Positions 1 through 10,258 are shown, counted from the stretch's first letter. The stretch: DNA of 64,000 bases from Oceanicoccus sp. KOV_DT_Chl (GCF_900120175.1 NZ_FQLF01000005.1:746501-810500), one strand, 5' to 3'. The notes: generated by a model not told the origin, from the sequence alone. Made by a program: numbers and translations.

Positions 1-830
1 GCTTAGCCGCCTTTTACGAAGGGGTAAAAATAGGCCACGTAGAAGCCGGGTTAAGAACAGGAAACATGCAGGCGCCGTTCCCCGAAGAGGCCAACCGCTC
101 ACTAGTCGGGCGGCTAAGTAATTTTAATTTTGCGCCGACACCCGCAGCAGTCAACAATTTATTAGCAGAAAATATATCAGAATCAACCATCACGAAAACG
201 GGAAACACCGTTATTGATGCATTAAAAATTGCCACCGACAAAGTAAAACACCTCGACGAAGACTTACTAGAACACCAATTCGGGACAGATATCATCAATA
301 AAGTATCCGATAAATCCAGAAAATTGATCTTGATAACCGGGCACCGTAGAGAAAACTTTGGCCAAGGATTTATAGATCTGTGTAACGCCATCAAAGAACT
401 CGCCAATAACCATCCCGACTGGGATTTTATTTATCCCGTGCATTTAAACCCAAACGTACAGACCCCAGTCAACAAAATATTAAACGGGCTAGATAATGTA
501 ATACTAATCAAACCTTTAGAATACTTACCATTTGTCTGGATTATGTCCAACGCTGACTTAATCTTAACCGACTCTGGTGGGGTCCAGGAGGAGGGGCCAT
601 CACTGGGCAAGCCCGTTCTGGTGATGCGTGATGTCACAGAGCGCCCAGAGGCTGTAGAAGCAGGAACCGTCCTTTTAGTCGGCACCAATACAAAATCCAT
701 AACCAACGGTATAGAAAACGTACTCAATGATGATACTCTCTACAACAAAATGGCAACTGCAATTAACCCATATGGTGATGGCAAAGCCACACCAAGAATT
801 ATACAAACACTAACTGATAATTTTAGCTGA
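1..830 (+). CDS. wecB: UDP-N-acetylglucosamine 2-epimerase (non-hydrolysing), 5' end missing
   Basis: Converts UDP-GlcNAc to UDP-ManNAc in the cytoplasm, a precursor for ManNAc or ManNAcA in surface polysaccharides. The reading frame is open from base 3, so the start lies before the window. About 275 C-terminal residues of a family usually ~370 long are present. Visible family motifs are HVEAGLRTG and PEEANR at the left edge (the conserved catalytic glutamates), GHRREN (conserved active-site histidine), and DSGGVQEEGPSLGKP followed by RPEAVEAGT (UDP binding). An internal ATG at 66 is not the start, because conserved sequence precedes it. It sits at the edge of an EPS locus and could feed the TviB-type dehydrogenase at 25525. 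Identification is secure; assignment to this polymer is inference. Confidence 0.95.
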   Translation, partial: LAAFYEGVKIGHVEAGLRTGNMQAPFPEEANRSLVGRLSNFNFAPTPAAVNNLLAENISESTITKTGNTVIDALKIATDKVKHLDEDLLEHQFGTDIINKVSDKSRKLILITGHRRENFGQGFIDLCNAIKELANNHPDWDFIYPVHLNPNVQTPVNKILNGLDNVILIKPLEYLPFVWIMSNADLILTDSGGVQEEGPSLGKPVLVMRDVTERPEAVEAGTVLLVGTNTKSITNGIENVLNDDTLYNKMATAINPYGDGKATPRIIQTLTDNFS

Positions 831-941
831 GCAAAACGGCAACTGGGCCACGGTGGTTTGATTTAGGTAAGCCAAAATTTACATCAACAACCAAGCATTT
901 TATTAACCGTAGAAAACCATGCCAGCCATCAAGGAAAGAAG

Positions 942-1943
942 ATGAGAATTGCCGCATTAGACTTGATAAGATTTTTTGCCGCTTTAGCTGTAGTACTTTA
1001 CCACTATATTTCACGACCAGAATCTACCGCGTTCCCAACACTGGCTACAATCACCCAATTTGGATATCTCGGGGTACCGCTATTCTTCATTATTAGCGGC
1101 TATGTTATTGCTCTATCTGCTGAAAATAGAACGCCAATCCAATTTGGAATCTCCAGGTTTGTACGATTATACCCAGCTCTATGGGCCGGTGTTATATTTA
1201 CCGTGCTAACACTTACCATACTCACAAAAGACAATTTCAGCATTGCCCAAATATTAGCCAATTTTACACTTTTGAATGAATATATGGGATTTGAAGATAT
1301 AGACGGCGTCTATTGGACACTCAAGAAAGAACTCAAGTTTTACCTATGCATTTTTTTATTATTACTTTTTGGTGTTTTTCACCAGTATAAAATATGGCTG
1401 AGTTTATGGCTTGGAATAACAGTTCTCCACAGCTTGACGGGGCAGCCTTTTTTTATGGGGTGGTTTATTTCACCTGGCTACTCCTCATTTTTTATTGCCG
1501 GCATAGCTTGCTTTTTAATACAAAAAGAAGGCAACACTCCTTTCAACTTGATCGTCCTGCTATCTTCATTAGTAATCTCAAGCTTTAAAGCATTCGACCA
1601 GGCCGATGGCTTTCTATTAGTCGCCAACGCCACCACAAAATCAATTGCAGTAATAATAATTTGGCTTTCTTATGCATTGATATATGCAATGGCCACCGAC
1701 AGAATAAAGATAAAGCAACGCAAAATAATTCTGACTCTTGGCGCTCTCACATACCCGCTATACTTAATACACAACCTCGCCGGCAAAGCAATAATTGACC
1801 AATATTCAAGCTTCATCGCTGAAGAAATATTGATCTTCACCACAATCGTCATTATGTTATTTATTTCATGGGTCATTAACATAACGATTGAAAAGCCATT
1901 AGCGACACCACTCAAAAACCTACTACTTTCAAAATTCAAATAG
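942..1943 (+). CDS. Acyltransferase 3 family membrane protein (OafA-like)
   Basis: A 333-residue, strongly hydrophobic protein with about ten membrane segments. It opens with the acyltransferase-3 signature: Arg10 in DLIRFFAAL and His21 in VLYHY. Members of this family move acyl groups, often acetyl, onto sugars of O-antigen, EPS or Nod factors at the inner membrane. The ATG at 942 follows a good ribosome site (AAGGA). It lies 111 bp after wecB on the same strand and converges on the leftward genes that follow. The likely role is O-acylation of the EPS encoded here; the acceptor sugar cannot be read from sequence. Confidence 0.88.
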   Translation: MRIAALDLIRFFAALAVVLYHYISRPESTAFPTLATITQFGYLGVPLFFIISGYVIALSAENRTPIQFGISRFVRLYPALWAGVIFTVLTLTILTKDNFSIAQILANFTLLNEYMGFEDIDGVYWTLKKELKFYLCIFLLLLFGVFHQYKIWLSLWLGITVLHSLTGQPFFMGWFISPGYSSFFIAGIACFLIQKEGNTPFNLIVLLSSLVISSFKAFDQADGFLLVANATTKSIAVIIIWLSYALIYAMATDRIKIKQRKIILTLGALTYPLYLIHNLAGKAIIDQYSSFIAEEILIFTTIVIMLFISWVINITIEKPLATPLKNLLLSKFK

Positions 1944-2035
1944 TCACTATTAAAAAGAGTAACCCGATCAAGAAAGCCCCATATTCAAAACAAAGAAATA
2001 TCAAATTAATTTTTTAGAGACTGCAATCTCATTTA

Positions 2036-3124
2036 TTATTGTAAATTTTTTTGATACTTATTGATCAGCAGTCCGTAGGCCGAAAATTCTTCGCGTACTA
2101 ATTTATTTTTTAATAAAGGCCCACATGCTTGCTCAAACATAACATTATCATACTCAGCGTTAAGCTCAATAATGACCGGCCCATCTTTTGAAACCGCTAT
2201 ATCCTGACCAAGCAATTTATTATATGGCAATTTTCTTTGGACCTCTTCAGCAAGCGCCACAACCTGCTGCCAACATGGAACTGTAAATCCTTCAAAAGCA
2301 ATATTGGAAGTTGGATGAATATAAAACGACCGACCTTTATTATCATGAGCCACATCGACTAAAGTTCCATCATCCATATTAATCTTGACCGCGACCCCAC
2401 CCTGAGATGTATTATCCAACAGTGCACCACCAATACCGATTCGCAATCTAGCACCAATAATAATCACATCGCCAGATCTGGTCATCATCGTAACAATTCG
2501 AATGGTGTTTACTGAACTGGAAAAAGCAGCCAACGCCTGATGCTGCTCCAGAAACTCTTGAACCACTGCCACCGACGTCAACTCATATGAATCAAGCGGA
2601 AAAAACTCCTTGCCTGCCTGAACTACAATGCCCTCATCGGCCTTGCTCACAAACAATATTCCTGCGCCCCCTCTCCCCTCTATTGGTTTAAGTATGAGCT
2701 TTTTATCTGGACGATCACTCAAAATCTCAAGCATCCGCTGTTTAAAATTGCGCGCCTCTACAATTCCATGCCCCATTGGAACCGGCAACTGGCAAGCCAA
2801 GCACAGCAAATGACAAATATGCTTATCGTCAAATAACAGCCTGTATTTAATCGGAAAAACTTCTTTTCTAAGGCGCCAGCGCTGCCAAGGATTATACAAA
2901 GAACCATAGTAATAAACCCACTCCTCCCTAGGTAGCTCCCACAAACGGCACTTATTGTAGTTATCAGGGAAATAGTTGAGCCTAAAGAAGATATACAGCA
3001 GATCTTTTACGACCTGCCATCGCGATACGTCACACTCCTTCCAATTAACTTCTATAAAATAATAATAAGGAAGCGCAACAAAGCGTATAAGCTGACGAAT
3101 AATGGGGTGGCTTTCTTGTAACAT
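2036..3124 (-). CDS. ATP-grasp protein, sugar-transfer-associated type
   Basis: A 362-residue cytoplasmic protein with an ATP-grasp fold. A glycine-rich ATP loop (KPIEGRGGAGI) lies near residue 160 and a metal-binding element (IELNAEYDN) near residue 325. It resembles the sugar-transfer-associated ATP-grasp family found in capsule and EPS loci. ATP-grasp enzymes join a carboxylate to an amine or similar nucleophile through an acyl phosphate, so amide decoration of a uronic acid or of an EPS-linked acid is plausible but unproven. It is the last gene of the leftward run 9798-2036 and lies 54 bp after a glycosyltransferase. A PaaK-like adenylating enzyme two genes upstream may work with it. Confidence 0.75.
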   Translation of the reverse strand: MLQESHPIIRQLIRFVALPYYYFIEVNWKECDVSRWQVVKDLLYIFFRLNYFPDNYNKCRLWELPREEWVYYYGSLYNPWQRWRLRKEVFPIKYRLLFDDKHICHLLCLACQLPVPMGHGIVEARNFKQRMLEILSDRPDKKLILKPIEGRGGAGILFVSKADEGIVVQAGKEFFPLDSYELTSVAVVQEFLEQHQALAAFSSSVNTIRIVTMMTRSGDVIIIGARLRIGIGGALLDNTSQGGVAVKINMDDGTLVDVAHDNKGRSFYIHPTSNIAFEGFTVPCWQQVVALAEEVQRKLPYNKLLGQDIAVSKDGPVIIELNAEYDNVMFEQACGPLLKNKLVREEFSAYGLLINKYQKNLQ

Positions 3125-3178
3125 TTACAAAGACCTAAAAGAATTTTTAAACCGAACAGGAGCTCTCATCTAAAACAA

Positions 3179-4360
3179 CTAAGAATATCGACTAACGACC
3201 TCCGCCAGACGCTCCTCATCAACACTCCAATTATGCTTATTTTCTACGGCTTGCTTACCTAGCGCCCCATACTCATCCGCCCGTTCATAAACATCGTTTA
3301 TCGCCCTGCAAAAATCTTCAGGACTTTCACTCTTAAATACCACGCCGCAACGCTCTTCCTCCAATATCCGCTTCAATGGAGCAGCAGCACTTGCAACCAC
3401 AGGTAATCCCAACCCCATATAATCATATAACTTGTTGGGGATCGTCGTGTTCTTATGATCATTTACAACATGGGGAATCAACCCAACCTTACATAAGCTA
3501 ACGTAGTTATATATTAACTGATGCTCCACCCAACCAACCCAAAGCACATATTTTTCTACGCCAAGTCGCTTCGCCTGCTCCTTTAATTGCTTAACTGCAT
3601 AACCATCACCAACAACAACGAATAGAAAGTCCGGAATTTTTCTGACGATCTCTGGCAAAGCTTCAATAACTATCTGCAAACCCCTGCCTAGCTGAATTCC
3701 ACCTACATAGATGGCAGAATATTTTTTTTCGATCAGATCAAGAGTATCATTCACTATCTTTTCTTGCTGTTTGAATACGGATAGCGATGGTGTATTACCA
3801 ACTACCGTTACTTTATCTTTTTCACCCCCACCTCTCAGCACTACGTCTGCAGCCTCTTCTGCAACAACAAAAATATGGTCAGCGCGCTTAAAAGAATACC
3901 TCTCAACTATTTTTGCCAAGTAGGGATTGCGAACAATCAAGTTAAAGCCTTTAAACTTCTTACTTTTCCACATTGCCCCAACCAATGAAACATAATCTTC
4001 AGCCATATCAAATAACACAGGTATATTATTTCTTTTCCCAGCCCATATCCCGGCAATAGCCATCGGCAAGTCACGCACAATAATTAAATCAATATTTTCA
4101 GCTGCTATTATTTTATCTAAAAACCGTTTCCATATAGGGCTAAAAAAAACCGGGAAGGAAAGAAAATAATTTGTTCTGCTATTTGTATAAGGTTTAATTC
4201 TATGGATATGAAGATCATTATCTATATCATATTCCGCCAACTTTTTTAGATTTCTGGCAGCTATATGTACAGTATTGCCACGCTCAACTAATGCAGAGCA
4301 TATTTTTTCCACCCTGACATCCCAAGGGTAGTCGGCATCCCATATATACAATATATTCAC
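3179..4360 (-). CDS. Glycosyltransferase, GT-B fold (family 4-like)
   Basis: A 393-residue cytoplasmic or membrane-associated glycosyltransferase. The N-terminal half has an acceptor-side Rossmann domain (MNILYIWDADYPWDVRVEK). The C-terminal half has YVGGIQLGRGLQIV and IPNKLYDYMGLGLPVVAS, the nucleotide-sugar site typical of GT4 enzymes. The start is GTG at 4360, preceded by GGAG. It probably adds one sugar to the lipid-linked EPS repeat. Donor and linkage are not predictable. Confidence 0.85.
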   Translation of the reverse strand: MNILYIWDADYPWDVRVEKICSALVERGNTVHIAARNLKKLAEYDIDNDLHIHRIKPYTNSRTNYFLSFPVFFSPIWKRFLDKIIAAENIDLIIVRDLPMAIAGIWAGKRNNIPVLFDMAEDYVSLVGAMWKSKKFKGFNLIVRNPYLAKIVERYSFKRADHIFVVAEEAADVVLRGGGEKDKVTVVGNTPSLSVFKQQEKIVNDTLDLIEKKYSAIYVGGIQLGRGLQIVIEALPEIVRKIPDFLFVVVGDGYAVKQLKEQAKRLGVEKYVLWVGWVEHQLIYNYVSLCKVGLIPHVVNDHKNTTIPNKLYDYMGLGLPVVASAAAPLKRILEEERCGVVFKSESPEDFCRAINDVYERADEYGALGKQAVENKHNWSVDEERLAEVVSRYS

Positions 4361-4476
4361 TCTAAAGCTCCTTTAACAACAACCATATGACACACTAGCA
4401 TGCATCGTTCATTCATATAGACCTTTGGTAGAGCGAAGACCAGCTGAACTGAACGAACAGAAAATATTATTTCGTG

Positions 4477-5868
4477 CTAATTCTTCTGTATCGTAGAGAG
4501 AATAGATTTGAATTTCCCCCCCCGACCTCTTTCAATTTCTTCCACAAGAACGCACTCAATTTCGATCATATCACCAAGCCTTTTACGTAACTCAGCGATA
4601 AACGCCTGCTCTATCTCTCGGTTATACTCGCCACCCACAACTAATTTTACCGTCACCTTGCTACTATTAGACTGTAAATATTGCGCCTCTTTTACAGGAA
4701 AGCCCTTCAGCACTGGGCTGAGCCGCCCAACACGCCGCCCTTCCGGGGTGACAATCACATCATCATTCCGACCCAAGATCGCATCAACCAGCGGAAATGG
4801 ACTGCCACAAGAACATGTCTGACTACCGGCTATAGCTCTATCGCCGATGCGGTAACGAATCAGCGGCATTACATCGTTTATAAATCCAGTGCATACCACC
4901 TCAGCCTCTTCGCCAGGCAACGCAGGCTGACCATCAGCATCAATTAACTCAACGACACCAAAATCACTGTGTATATGATACAAGCCAGCCGCACACTGAC
5001 CAATAAAAAGACACATTTCAGCAGCGCCATACTGGTCATAAATCCGAGCATCAAAAACTTCTTCAACTACCTGCCGCTGATTTTCATGCAATGTTTCACC
5101 TGATGTTGTTATTGCAGCAGTCATCCCAGCAAGGTCCACTTGATTTTTTTTAGCATACTCAGCCAGACTATAAATACTGGAAGGATAAGAGTCTATGTAA
5201 GCAGGCCTATAGCTACGAAGCTTATCGATATATGCGGGCATATTGTCATCAGCCAGATGATAGGAAGAACATAATAAATTACGCTGCGGCAAGTTATAAC
5301 GCCAAAAAGGCGGCTCTTTCACAAAAGAAGGGATTACTATCCGCCCGCCAAAAGTCGCCTTTCGATCACCGACACGGATACCTGCCTGATTTAAAAAACG
5401 ATCATACATTGCATAGTTTTTTCTTCGCACATCAGCAGTACAGTATATTTTAAGCGGAGTTCCTGTGGAGCCTGTTGTATTTATCTGTATCAATTTTTCA
5501 AGCTCATAATCATCATTAACCAAACTTTCTGGGCTACTTCTAATTACCGATTTTTCAAGCAATGGAATTTTATGTAAATCTTTAACACCCGAAAAATCGC
5601 TTGCAGTAATTCCCGCCTCTTTAAATAGGCCGCTGTAATACGGAACCTTATTTTCAGCAAGCGCAATAATGCGAATCAACTCTTTATCGACATAAGCAGC
5701 CATCTCGTCCGCAGAAAAATTTGCACGAGCGCAAGACTCGGTATAGTACTTGTGATAATGGCCAGCATGCTGCGTATAACGAACACCAAGCCCATACACT
5801 GATATCGCAATGTTTTGAAAAAAAACGGGCAGTAAATAGTAAATTTTTTCCAAGTATTTTTTTAACAT
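4477..5868 (-). CDS. PaaK/CapK-like AMP-forming adenylating enzyme
   Basis: A 463-residue member of the adenylate-forming superfamily, phenylacetate-CoA ligase-like branch. It shows the phosphate-loop motif TTGSTGTPLK near residue 132, the adenine-site motif YDQYGAAEM near residue 277, and RYRIGDRA followed by a CSCG pair near residue 360. EPS loci often carry CapK-like relatives with uncertain substrates; activation of an acid for attachment to the polymer is the usual proposal. It lies between two glycosyltransferases in the leftward operon. Family is secure, substrate unknown. Activity as a catabolic phenylacetate-CoA ligase is unlikely in this context. Confidence 0.85.
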   Translation of the reverse strand: MLKKYLEKIYYLLPVFFQNIAISVYGLGVRYTQHAGHYHKYYTESCARANFSADEMAAYVDKELIRIIALAENKVPYYSGLFKEAGITASDFSGVKDLHKIPLLEKSVIRSSPESLVNDDYELEKLIQINTTGSTGTPLKIYCTADVRRKNYAMYDRFLNQAGIRVGDRKATFGGRIVIPSFVKEPPFWRYNLPQRNLLCSSYHLADDNMPAYIDKLRSYRPAYIDSYPSSIYSLAEYAKKNQVDLAGMTAAITTSGETLHENQRQVVEEVFDARIYDQYGAAEMCLFIGQCAAGLYHIHSDFGVVELIDADGQPALPGEEAEVVCTGFINDVMPLIRYRIGDRAIAGSQTCSCGSPFPLVDAILGRNDDVIVTPEGRRVGRLSPVLKGFPVKEAQYLQSNSSKVTVKLVVGGEYNREIEQAFIAELRKRLGDMIEIECVLVEEIERGRGGKFKSILSTIQKN

Positions 5869-5941
5869 AATTTTTTTTACTTATTACAATCTCTAGACTT
5901 TATTGAATCACGCATAGAAAACTTTACTGACCGTTTTAGCT

Positions 5942-7042
5942 CTATTGGTACTTTTTATATAAAGAAAGAGTTTGGGTTAAACTGCTCTCAAATGACATAT
6001 CACCCGTCACAGTAGCCACTGCACCATCAACAAGACCGCGTGCCTTAACAGGATTATCAATTAGCTCCAAACAAGCGCCAGCCAAAGCCGAAACATTGCC
6101 AAGCTCAACAAGAATACCATTCACGCCATCCTCTATCACTTCAGGAATTCCACCCACACGAGTACAAACTACCGGAATTTTAAAACACATAGCTTCAAGC
6201 AATGAGATCGGCACACCTTCATGATGAGAGCAAAGAACAAATACATCCATCATCTCTAGAAACTTATCTACATCATCCTGAAATCCAGTGAAAATTAATT
6301 TTTCAGAAATATTTAATCGTTCAGCCTGCATACTTAGCTCACCAAGTAACGGGCCATCTCCAACAATGATCAACTTCACCTTATCATTGACTTCACACAT
6401 CTTGCTTAGAGCATTTATTAAAAAAATATGGTTTTTCACTGGAACCAAACGTCCTACAGTACCAATAATTACTTCGTTAGTGTCAGACCGAGCATGTTTC
6501 GAATCGAAATGGTTTTTTAAATCGCACTTTATTCCATTGCGGACGACATGAGCGTCATTTGATATAACGTCACACTTTACAATGTATTCTAATAAATCTT
6601 TTGACACCGCAATAAGCGTATCACTTAAATATCTGGCATTGATCCTTTCAATATAGGTGTATTTCTTTCTGACCCCCAACATACCCTTCCCGTGGTGAGT
6701 ACGAATAACGTTAATACCCAAGCCCCTGGACGCCAACCCCGCAATAAGGTTCTCTTTAAATCCATGGACATGAATAATATCAGGTCGTATCCGCTTGAGC
6801 GCTTTATACATCCCCATTAACAAACCCAAAAAACCGGAATTACTTTCATCAACCACCACAACACTAATGCCTGTAGCAGTTAATCGGTCATACAGCTTCC
6901 CGTAATTGAACAATATTGCGCAGACAGCAACACGCTCATTCAAACCTTTAATCAATCCATAAACCTGAGCTTCAGCGCCACCCCATAAATCGCCTGACAC
7001 CACATGACAAATTTTTAAATCGCTCAGATTTCTATCAACCAT
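5942..7042 (-). CDS. Glycosyltransferase family 4 protein
   Basis: A 366-residue GT-B enzyme. The N-terminal domain starts ICHVVSGDLWGGAEAQVY, a common acceptor-side signature. The C-terminal donor domain has GTVGRLVPVKNH and SHHEGVPISLLEAM, whose E-x7-E arrangement is typical of retaining GT4 transferases. ATG start at 7042. It lies between the polymerase-like gene and the PaaK-like gene, so it probably extends the EPS repeat unit. Sugar specificity cannot be read. Confidence 0.9.
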   Translation of the reverse strand: MVDRNLSDLKICHVVSGDLWGGAEAQVYGLIKGLNERVAVCAILFNYGKLYDRLTATGISVVVVDESNSGFLGLLMGMYKALKRIRPDIIHVHGFKENLIAGLASRGLGINVIRTHHGKGMLGVRKKYTYIERINARYLSDTLIAVSKDLLEYIVKCDVISNDAHVVRNGIKCDLKNHFDSKHARSDTNEVIIGTVGRLVPVKNHIFLINALSKMCEVNDKVKLIIVGDGPLLGELSMQAERLNISEKLIFTGFQDDVDKFLEMMDVFVLCSHHEGVPISLLEAMCFKIPVVCTRVGGIPEVIEDGVNGILVELGNVSALAGACLELIDNPVKARGLVDGAVATVTGDMSFESSLTQTLSLYKKYQ

Positions 7043-7132
7043 GTTATCTATCAGCCCATCTAAAACTGTTGAAAACTTTTTGCAAAGTGGACCAAGCTAA
7101 AAATGCAGCCATTAAGCTCGACACACTACCGC

Positions 7133-8362
7133 TCATGTCGGCATTGATCCCGAACTGCCGCCCTTTAAGCTATATCCAATACGAGCCGTAGCCACGATTA
7201 TCGCCGTCATATACCAATAATGAGGATAATATAAAACCGATATAAAGGTAGCCGATGCAAAGAAACCCGCAAGCGATGCCAGAAATGCTATTGACATTGC
7301 CTCCAGATATTTCTCATCCGCATTTGGTTCTGCTTTGTTAAACCTAATTGACAATATATCTTTCAAGTTAAACTTGAGCAGCCTGAAATACAAAATAATC
7401 CCGATGATCCCCAGCTCTGGAATGAGGGTAAACCACAATGAGTGGGCCACACGCCCCCACATCCCGCGCTTAAAACGATCTCCTTGGTAGTCTGGAAAAT
7501 GAACCTGAAAATTATTTCCACCAACCCCTAGCGGATAATCCAAAAACATATCCCAAGCAGACGCCCACGACATCAGTCTGGCATTTGCTGTGCCTTCCGA
7601 TTGATCTGTAACCGTTGACATTTCCTGCTTATATGTATCATCACTATAAACATATGCCACTACTGCCAACACACAGATTAAAAATAGCGACAGCATCTTT
7701 CTGGGACTCACAAACCACACAATTGAAAACATGACGACAAGACCCACAAATCCACCCCTGGAAAATGAAATCACCACTGTCATCAAACCAATAATTAAAG
7801 CTGAAAAATATAAAAGCCTTATTTTCTTATTGGTTTCAGCCATAGCAAGAAAATAGCAAAATGGAATGACCATATTTATATACAAGGAAATATCATTCTC
7901 ATCGGCAAAATAGTTGCCCGACCCAACACCGTTATGCATCAATCCATAAAGCGCTACATAAGTCATCACACCGATGTAAAACCGCATAAAGACTTTTAAT
8001 CTTTCTACCGAATTTACACATACAACAATAGAGATGATTAACGGCATAAACTTAAACATATCGCTAAATGTGCGGTATGCATATGTACCATTCAATGCGA
8101 ACGGTATATAAACAGCCAAGAGAAGAAGTATAAACCAGATCATTCTTAACTGATGACTCTTACTTAAAGCAAGACCTTTGTCTTTAAAGATAAAAATAAT
8201 AAGTGGAATAATTGCCAGCATTCCCGGACGCAAAAAACCTATAGGCAAAAAATCTTGGGGACGCCCATAATCAACCAACAAACACAAAATAGTAAAGTAA
8301 AACCATTTATTAGAAATTTCCGAATTCTCATCCTTTAGCATTTTTTCAGAATCAACTCTCAT
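7133..8362 (-). CDS. O-antigen ligase/polymerase-like membrane protein (Wzy/WaaL superfamily)
   Basis: About 409 residues with some ten to twelve predicted membrane segments. A large periplasmic loop near residues 270-320 contains PLGVGGNNF and, further on, AHSLWFTLIPELGIIG, the pattern of the Wzy_C domain. Such proteins polymerise lipid-linked repeats or ligate glycans in the periplasm. The ATG at 8362 is preferred over the TTG at 8365; it overlaps the flippase stop as TGATG, indicating translational coupling. Next to a flippase, polymerase of the EPS is the best guess. An XrtA-associated O-glycosylation ligase is the alternative. Confidence 0.83.
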   Translation of the reverse strand: MRVDSEKMLKDENSEISNKWFYFTILCLLVDYGRPQDFLPIGFLRPGMLAIIPLIIFIFKDKGLALSKSHQLRMIWFILLLLAVYIPFALNGTYAYRTFSDMFKFMPLIISIVVCVNSVERLKVFMRFYIGVMTYVALYGLMHNGVGSGNYFADENDISLYINMVIPFCYFLAMAETNKKIRLLYFSALIIGLMTVVISFSRGGFVGLVVMFSIVWFVSPRKMLSLFLICVLAVVAYVYSDDTYKQEMSTVTDQSEGTANARLMSWASAWDMFLDYPLGVGGNNFQVHFPDYQGDRFKRGMWGRVAHSLWFTLIPELGIIGIILYFRLLKFNLKDILSIRFNKAEPNADEKYLEAMSIAFLASLAGFFASATFISVLYYPHYWYMTAIIVATARIGYSLKGGSSGSMPT

Positions 8363-9798
8363 CAAGAAGCCCTAAACTCCTGAATAAATGTCCAAATATT
8401 TCGATCAAAAATCCACAAAAACAGCAGATAGCATGCTGATGATATCGCAACCGTAACCGGCAACATTATTATTACATCAACCTGATATAGAGTAGACAAA
8501 CTCTTTAAAATATAGACCGCAAGACTCAAAGCTAAGACACCCAATACCGGCGACCTCAAGGTTGCAAGATATTGTCCGCCACCAATACCAAGCTTGATAT
8601 TGGTGTAAGTCAACCAAACAATACTGATTGCCAGGTAAGTTGTAAACCAAGGGATAAGAATAGCATTTGTTTCATATTGAACTGCAAAATAAAATGATAT
8701 AGACATAAACACAGCACAAGATGCACTGTAACACACACCCCTTTTAGGATAACCTAAAGCCATATGAGCAAAGTTCACCACTGCGTTTAATGTAGTAATA
8801 ATCTGGGAGAGACATAAAAACTCAAAAAGAAAAACTATTGGCATCCACTTCTCACCAAGAAGCAGAAAAACCAGTTCTTCCCCTAACAAAAAACCAAAAA
8901 CAAAAATTGGAAAAACCAAAAGAGCTGTATATTTTATTGTCGTTAAATAGCTAGATCTGAACTTATCCATATCATCTTGATATCTGGAGAATAACGCATA
9001 GGAAACTTGATTAATGGTTGTAGCTATTTTATCAGTAGGCATCTGTGCTAGCTGCATAGCTAATAAATAATACCCCAATACCTCAAGCTCCCAAGCTCTA
9101 CCTGCAAAAAAACGGTCTGACATTTCGAAAATATAGAAGAAAGATGAGCTAATCGCTACTATCACGCCAAATCGAAGATATTCCTTTGCTTCAGAAAAAT
9201 TGAAATATACTTTTGGCCTCCAGGTAGTTGCTCGATACACTAATATTAATTTCGCAAACCCAAGCACAATGCGACCGCCGACCAAGGTCCATACACCACC
9301 ACCATTATAAGCAATGGCCAACATAGCCATACAACCAATCACTGTCGTCTGAATCTGGATAATACCAACGGTTTTATATTCCAGGTTGCGCTTCAACAAA
9401 CTCATTGGCACAACTTGAAGCCCGGTAAAAATAAACAGAACTGATATCGCCTGTACTAAAGGAACAACTTGAGGCTGATCAAAGATATGAGCCGTTAAGT
9501 ACGCAACTGGAAAACAGGCTGCGGCAAACACCACACCAACCCCTAGCGACAACCAAAATACTGATGATAAATCTCGCTCAGTAGGCTCATCACGCTGTAT
9601 TATTGATGCACCTATGCCCATTTCACTTAGCATTTCGGCGTAACCCGTAATCATCGTAGCCATAGCCGCCAACGCATAATCTGCCGGCAATAATATCCTG
9701 GCAACTGCGATAGTCACCGCCCATGACACAGCCTGACTAAGTGCTTTAAAGAGGGCAAACCAACTACCATTACTTACGGCTTTTTTTACCAGCGACAA
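8362..9798 (-). CDS. Polysaccharide flippase (Wzx/MOP superfamily)
   Basis: A 478-residue polytopic inner-membrane protein with about 12-14 hydrophobic segments and the N-terminal pattern of lipopolysaccharide/EPS flippases (GSWFALFKALSQAVSW; SEMGIGASIIQRDEPTERD). It should move undecaprenyl-linked repeat units across the inner membrane. No in-frame ATG lies near the N-terminus. The apparent start is TTG at 9798 with AAGGA about 10 bases upstream; the next in-frame ATG, near residue 46, would remove the first helix. It is the first gene of the leftward run ending at 2036. Confidence 0.9.
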   Translation of the reverse strand: MSLVKKAVSNGSWFALFKALSQAVSWAVTIAVARILLPADYALAAMATMITGYAEMLSEMGIGASIIQRDEPTERDLSSVFWLSLGVGVVFAAACFPVAYLTAHIFDQPQVVPLVQAISVLFIFTGLQVVPMSLLKRNLEYKTVGIIQIQTTVIGCMAMLAIAYNGGGVWTLVGGRIVLGFAKLILVYRATTWRPKVYFNFSEAKEYLRFGVIVAISSSFFYIFEMSDRFFAGRAWELEVLGYYLLAMQLAQMPTDKIATTINQVSYALFSRYQDDMDKFRSSYLTTIKYTALLVFPIFVFGFLLGEELVFLLLGEKWMPIVFLFEFLCLSQIITTLNAVVNFAHMALGYPKRGVCYSASCAVFMSISFYFAVQYETNAILIPWFTTYLAISIVWLTYTNIKLGIGGGQYLATLRSPVLGVLALSLAVYILKSLSTLYQVDVIIMLPVTVAISSACYLLFLWIFDRNIWTFIQEFRAS

Positions 9799-10258
9799 AA
9801 TATGTGCATCCTTATATAAATATTAAACTACTAGCCTTGATGCCGTAACTTACGAACTCACTCCAACAGCGAATGCCCCCTGCACCCACCTCAATTAACT
9901 GCACCCTCACAAAACAACAGATCTACAAACAGACAAGGTACGCGGTATTGACGAAATGATTTGAACTGCCAAGAGATCCTCACATTCACTTTAGCGCCTA
10001 GAACAAAGCACTCAAACTACCAAACAAACAAAAAGCAATAAAGTATGAACTGATATGAGAGATTATTCCAACAAACCATCGAAACTACGGCGATATCTGG
10101 CAATAATACCAAATACCTGATAAATGATTTTAATACTAAGACGGAAACAACAAGATCACAGGAACGAAATTTGAGCGAGGATCAGAAGGGAATACAAAAA
10201 ACACCCACAGCAATACCATTTATAGTATCAGAGTGCGGGTGTTTACAATTTTTCTATA
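9799..10258. other. Intergenic region with no gene seen
   Basis: This 460-bp AT-rich stretch separates the flippase operon from the secreted jelly-roll protein. It must hold the promoter of the flippase operon, but I see no convincing -35/-10 or sigma-54 pair. The right end holds the terminator of the jelly-roll gene. No open frame in it has a credible start, codon use or homology. Confidence 0.6.
10196..10246 (-). terminator. Rho-independent terminator of the jelly-roll gene
   Basis: On the minus strand AAACACCCGCA and TGTGGGTGTTT form the outer stem, and an ATAC/GTAT pair sits inside the loop. The 3' arm runs into a T-rich tract (TTTTTTG). It lies about 15-60 bases after the stop of the gene at 10259-11095. 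Confidence 0.7.

Noticed and set aside
929-955. Eight-codon frame (MPAIKERR) just before the acyltransferase
   Set aside because: It overlaps the real start and its ribosome site; nothing suggests a leader peptide.
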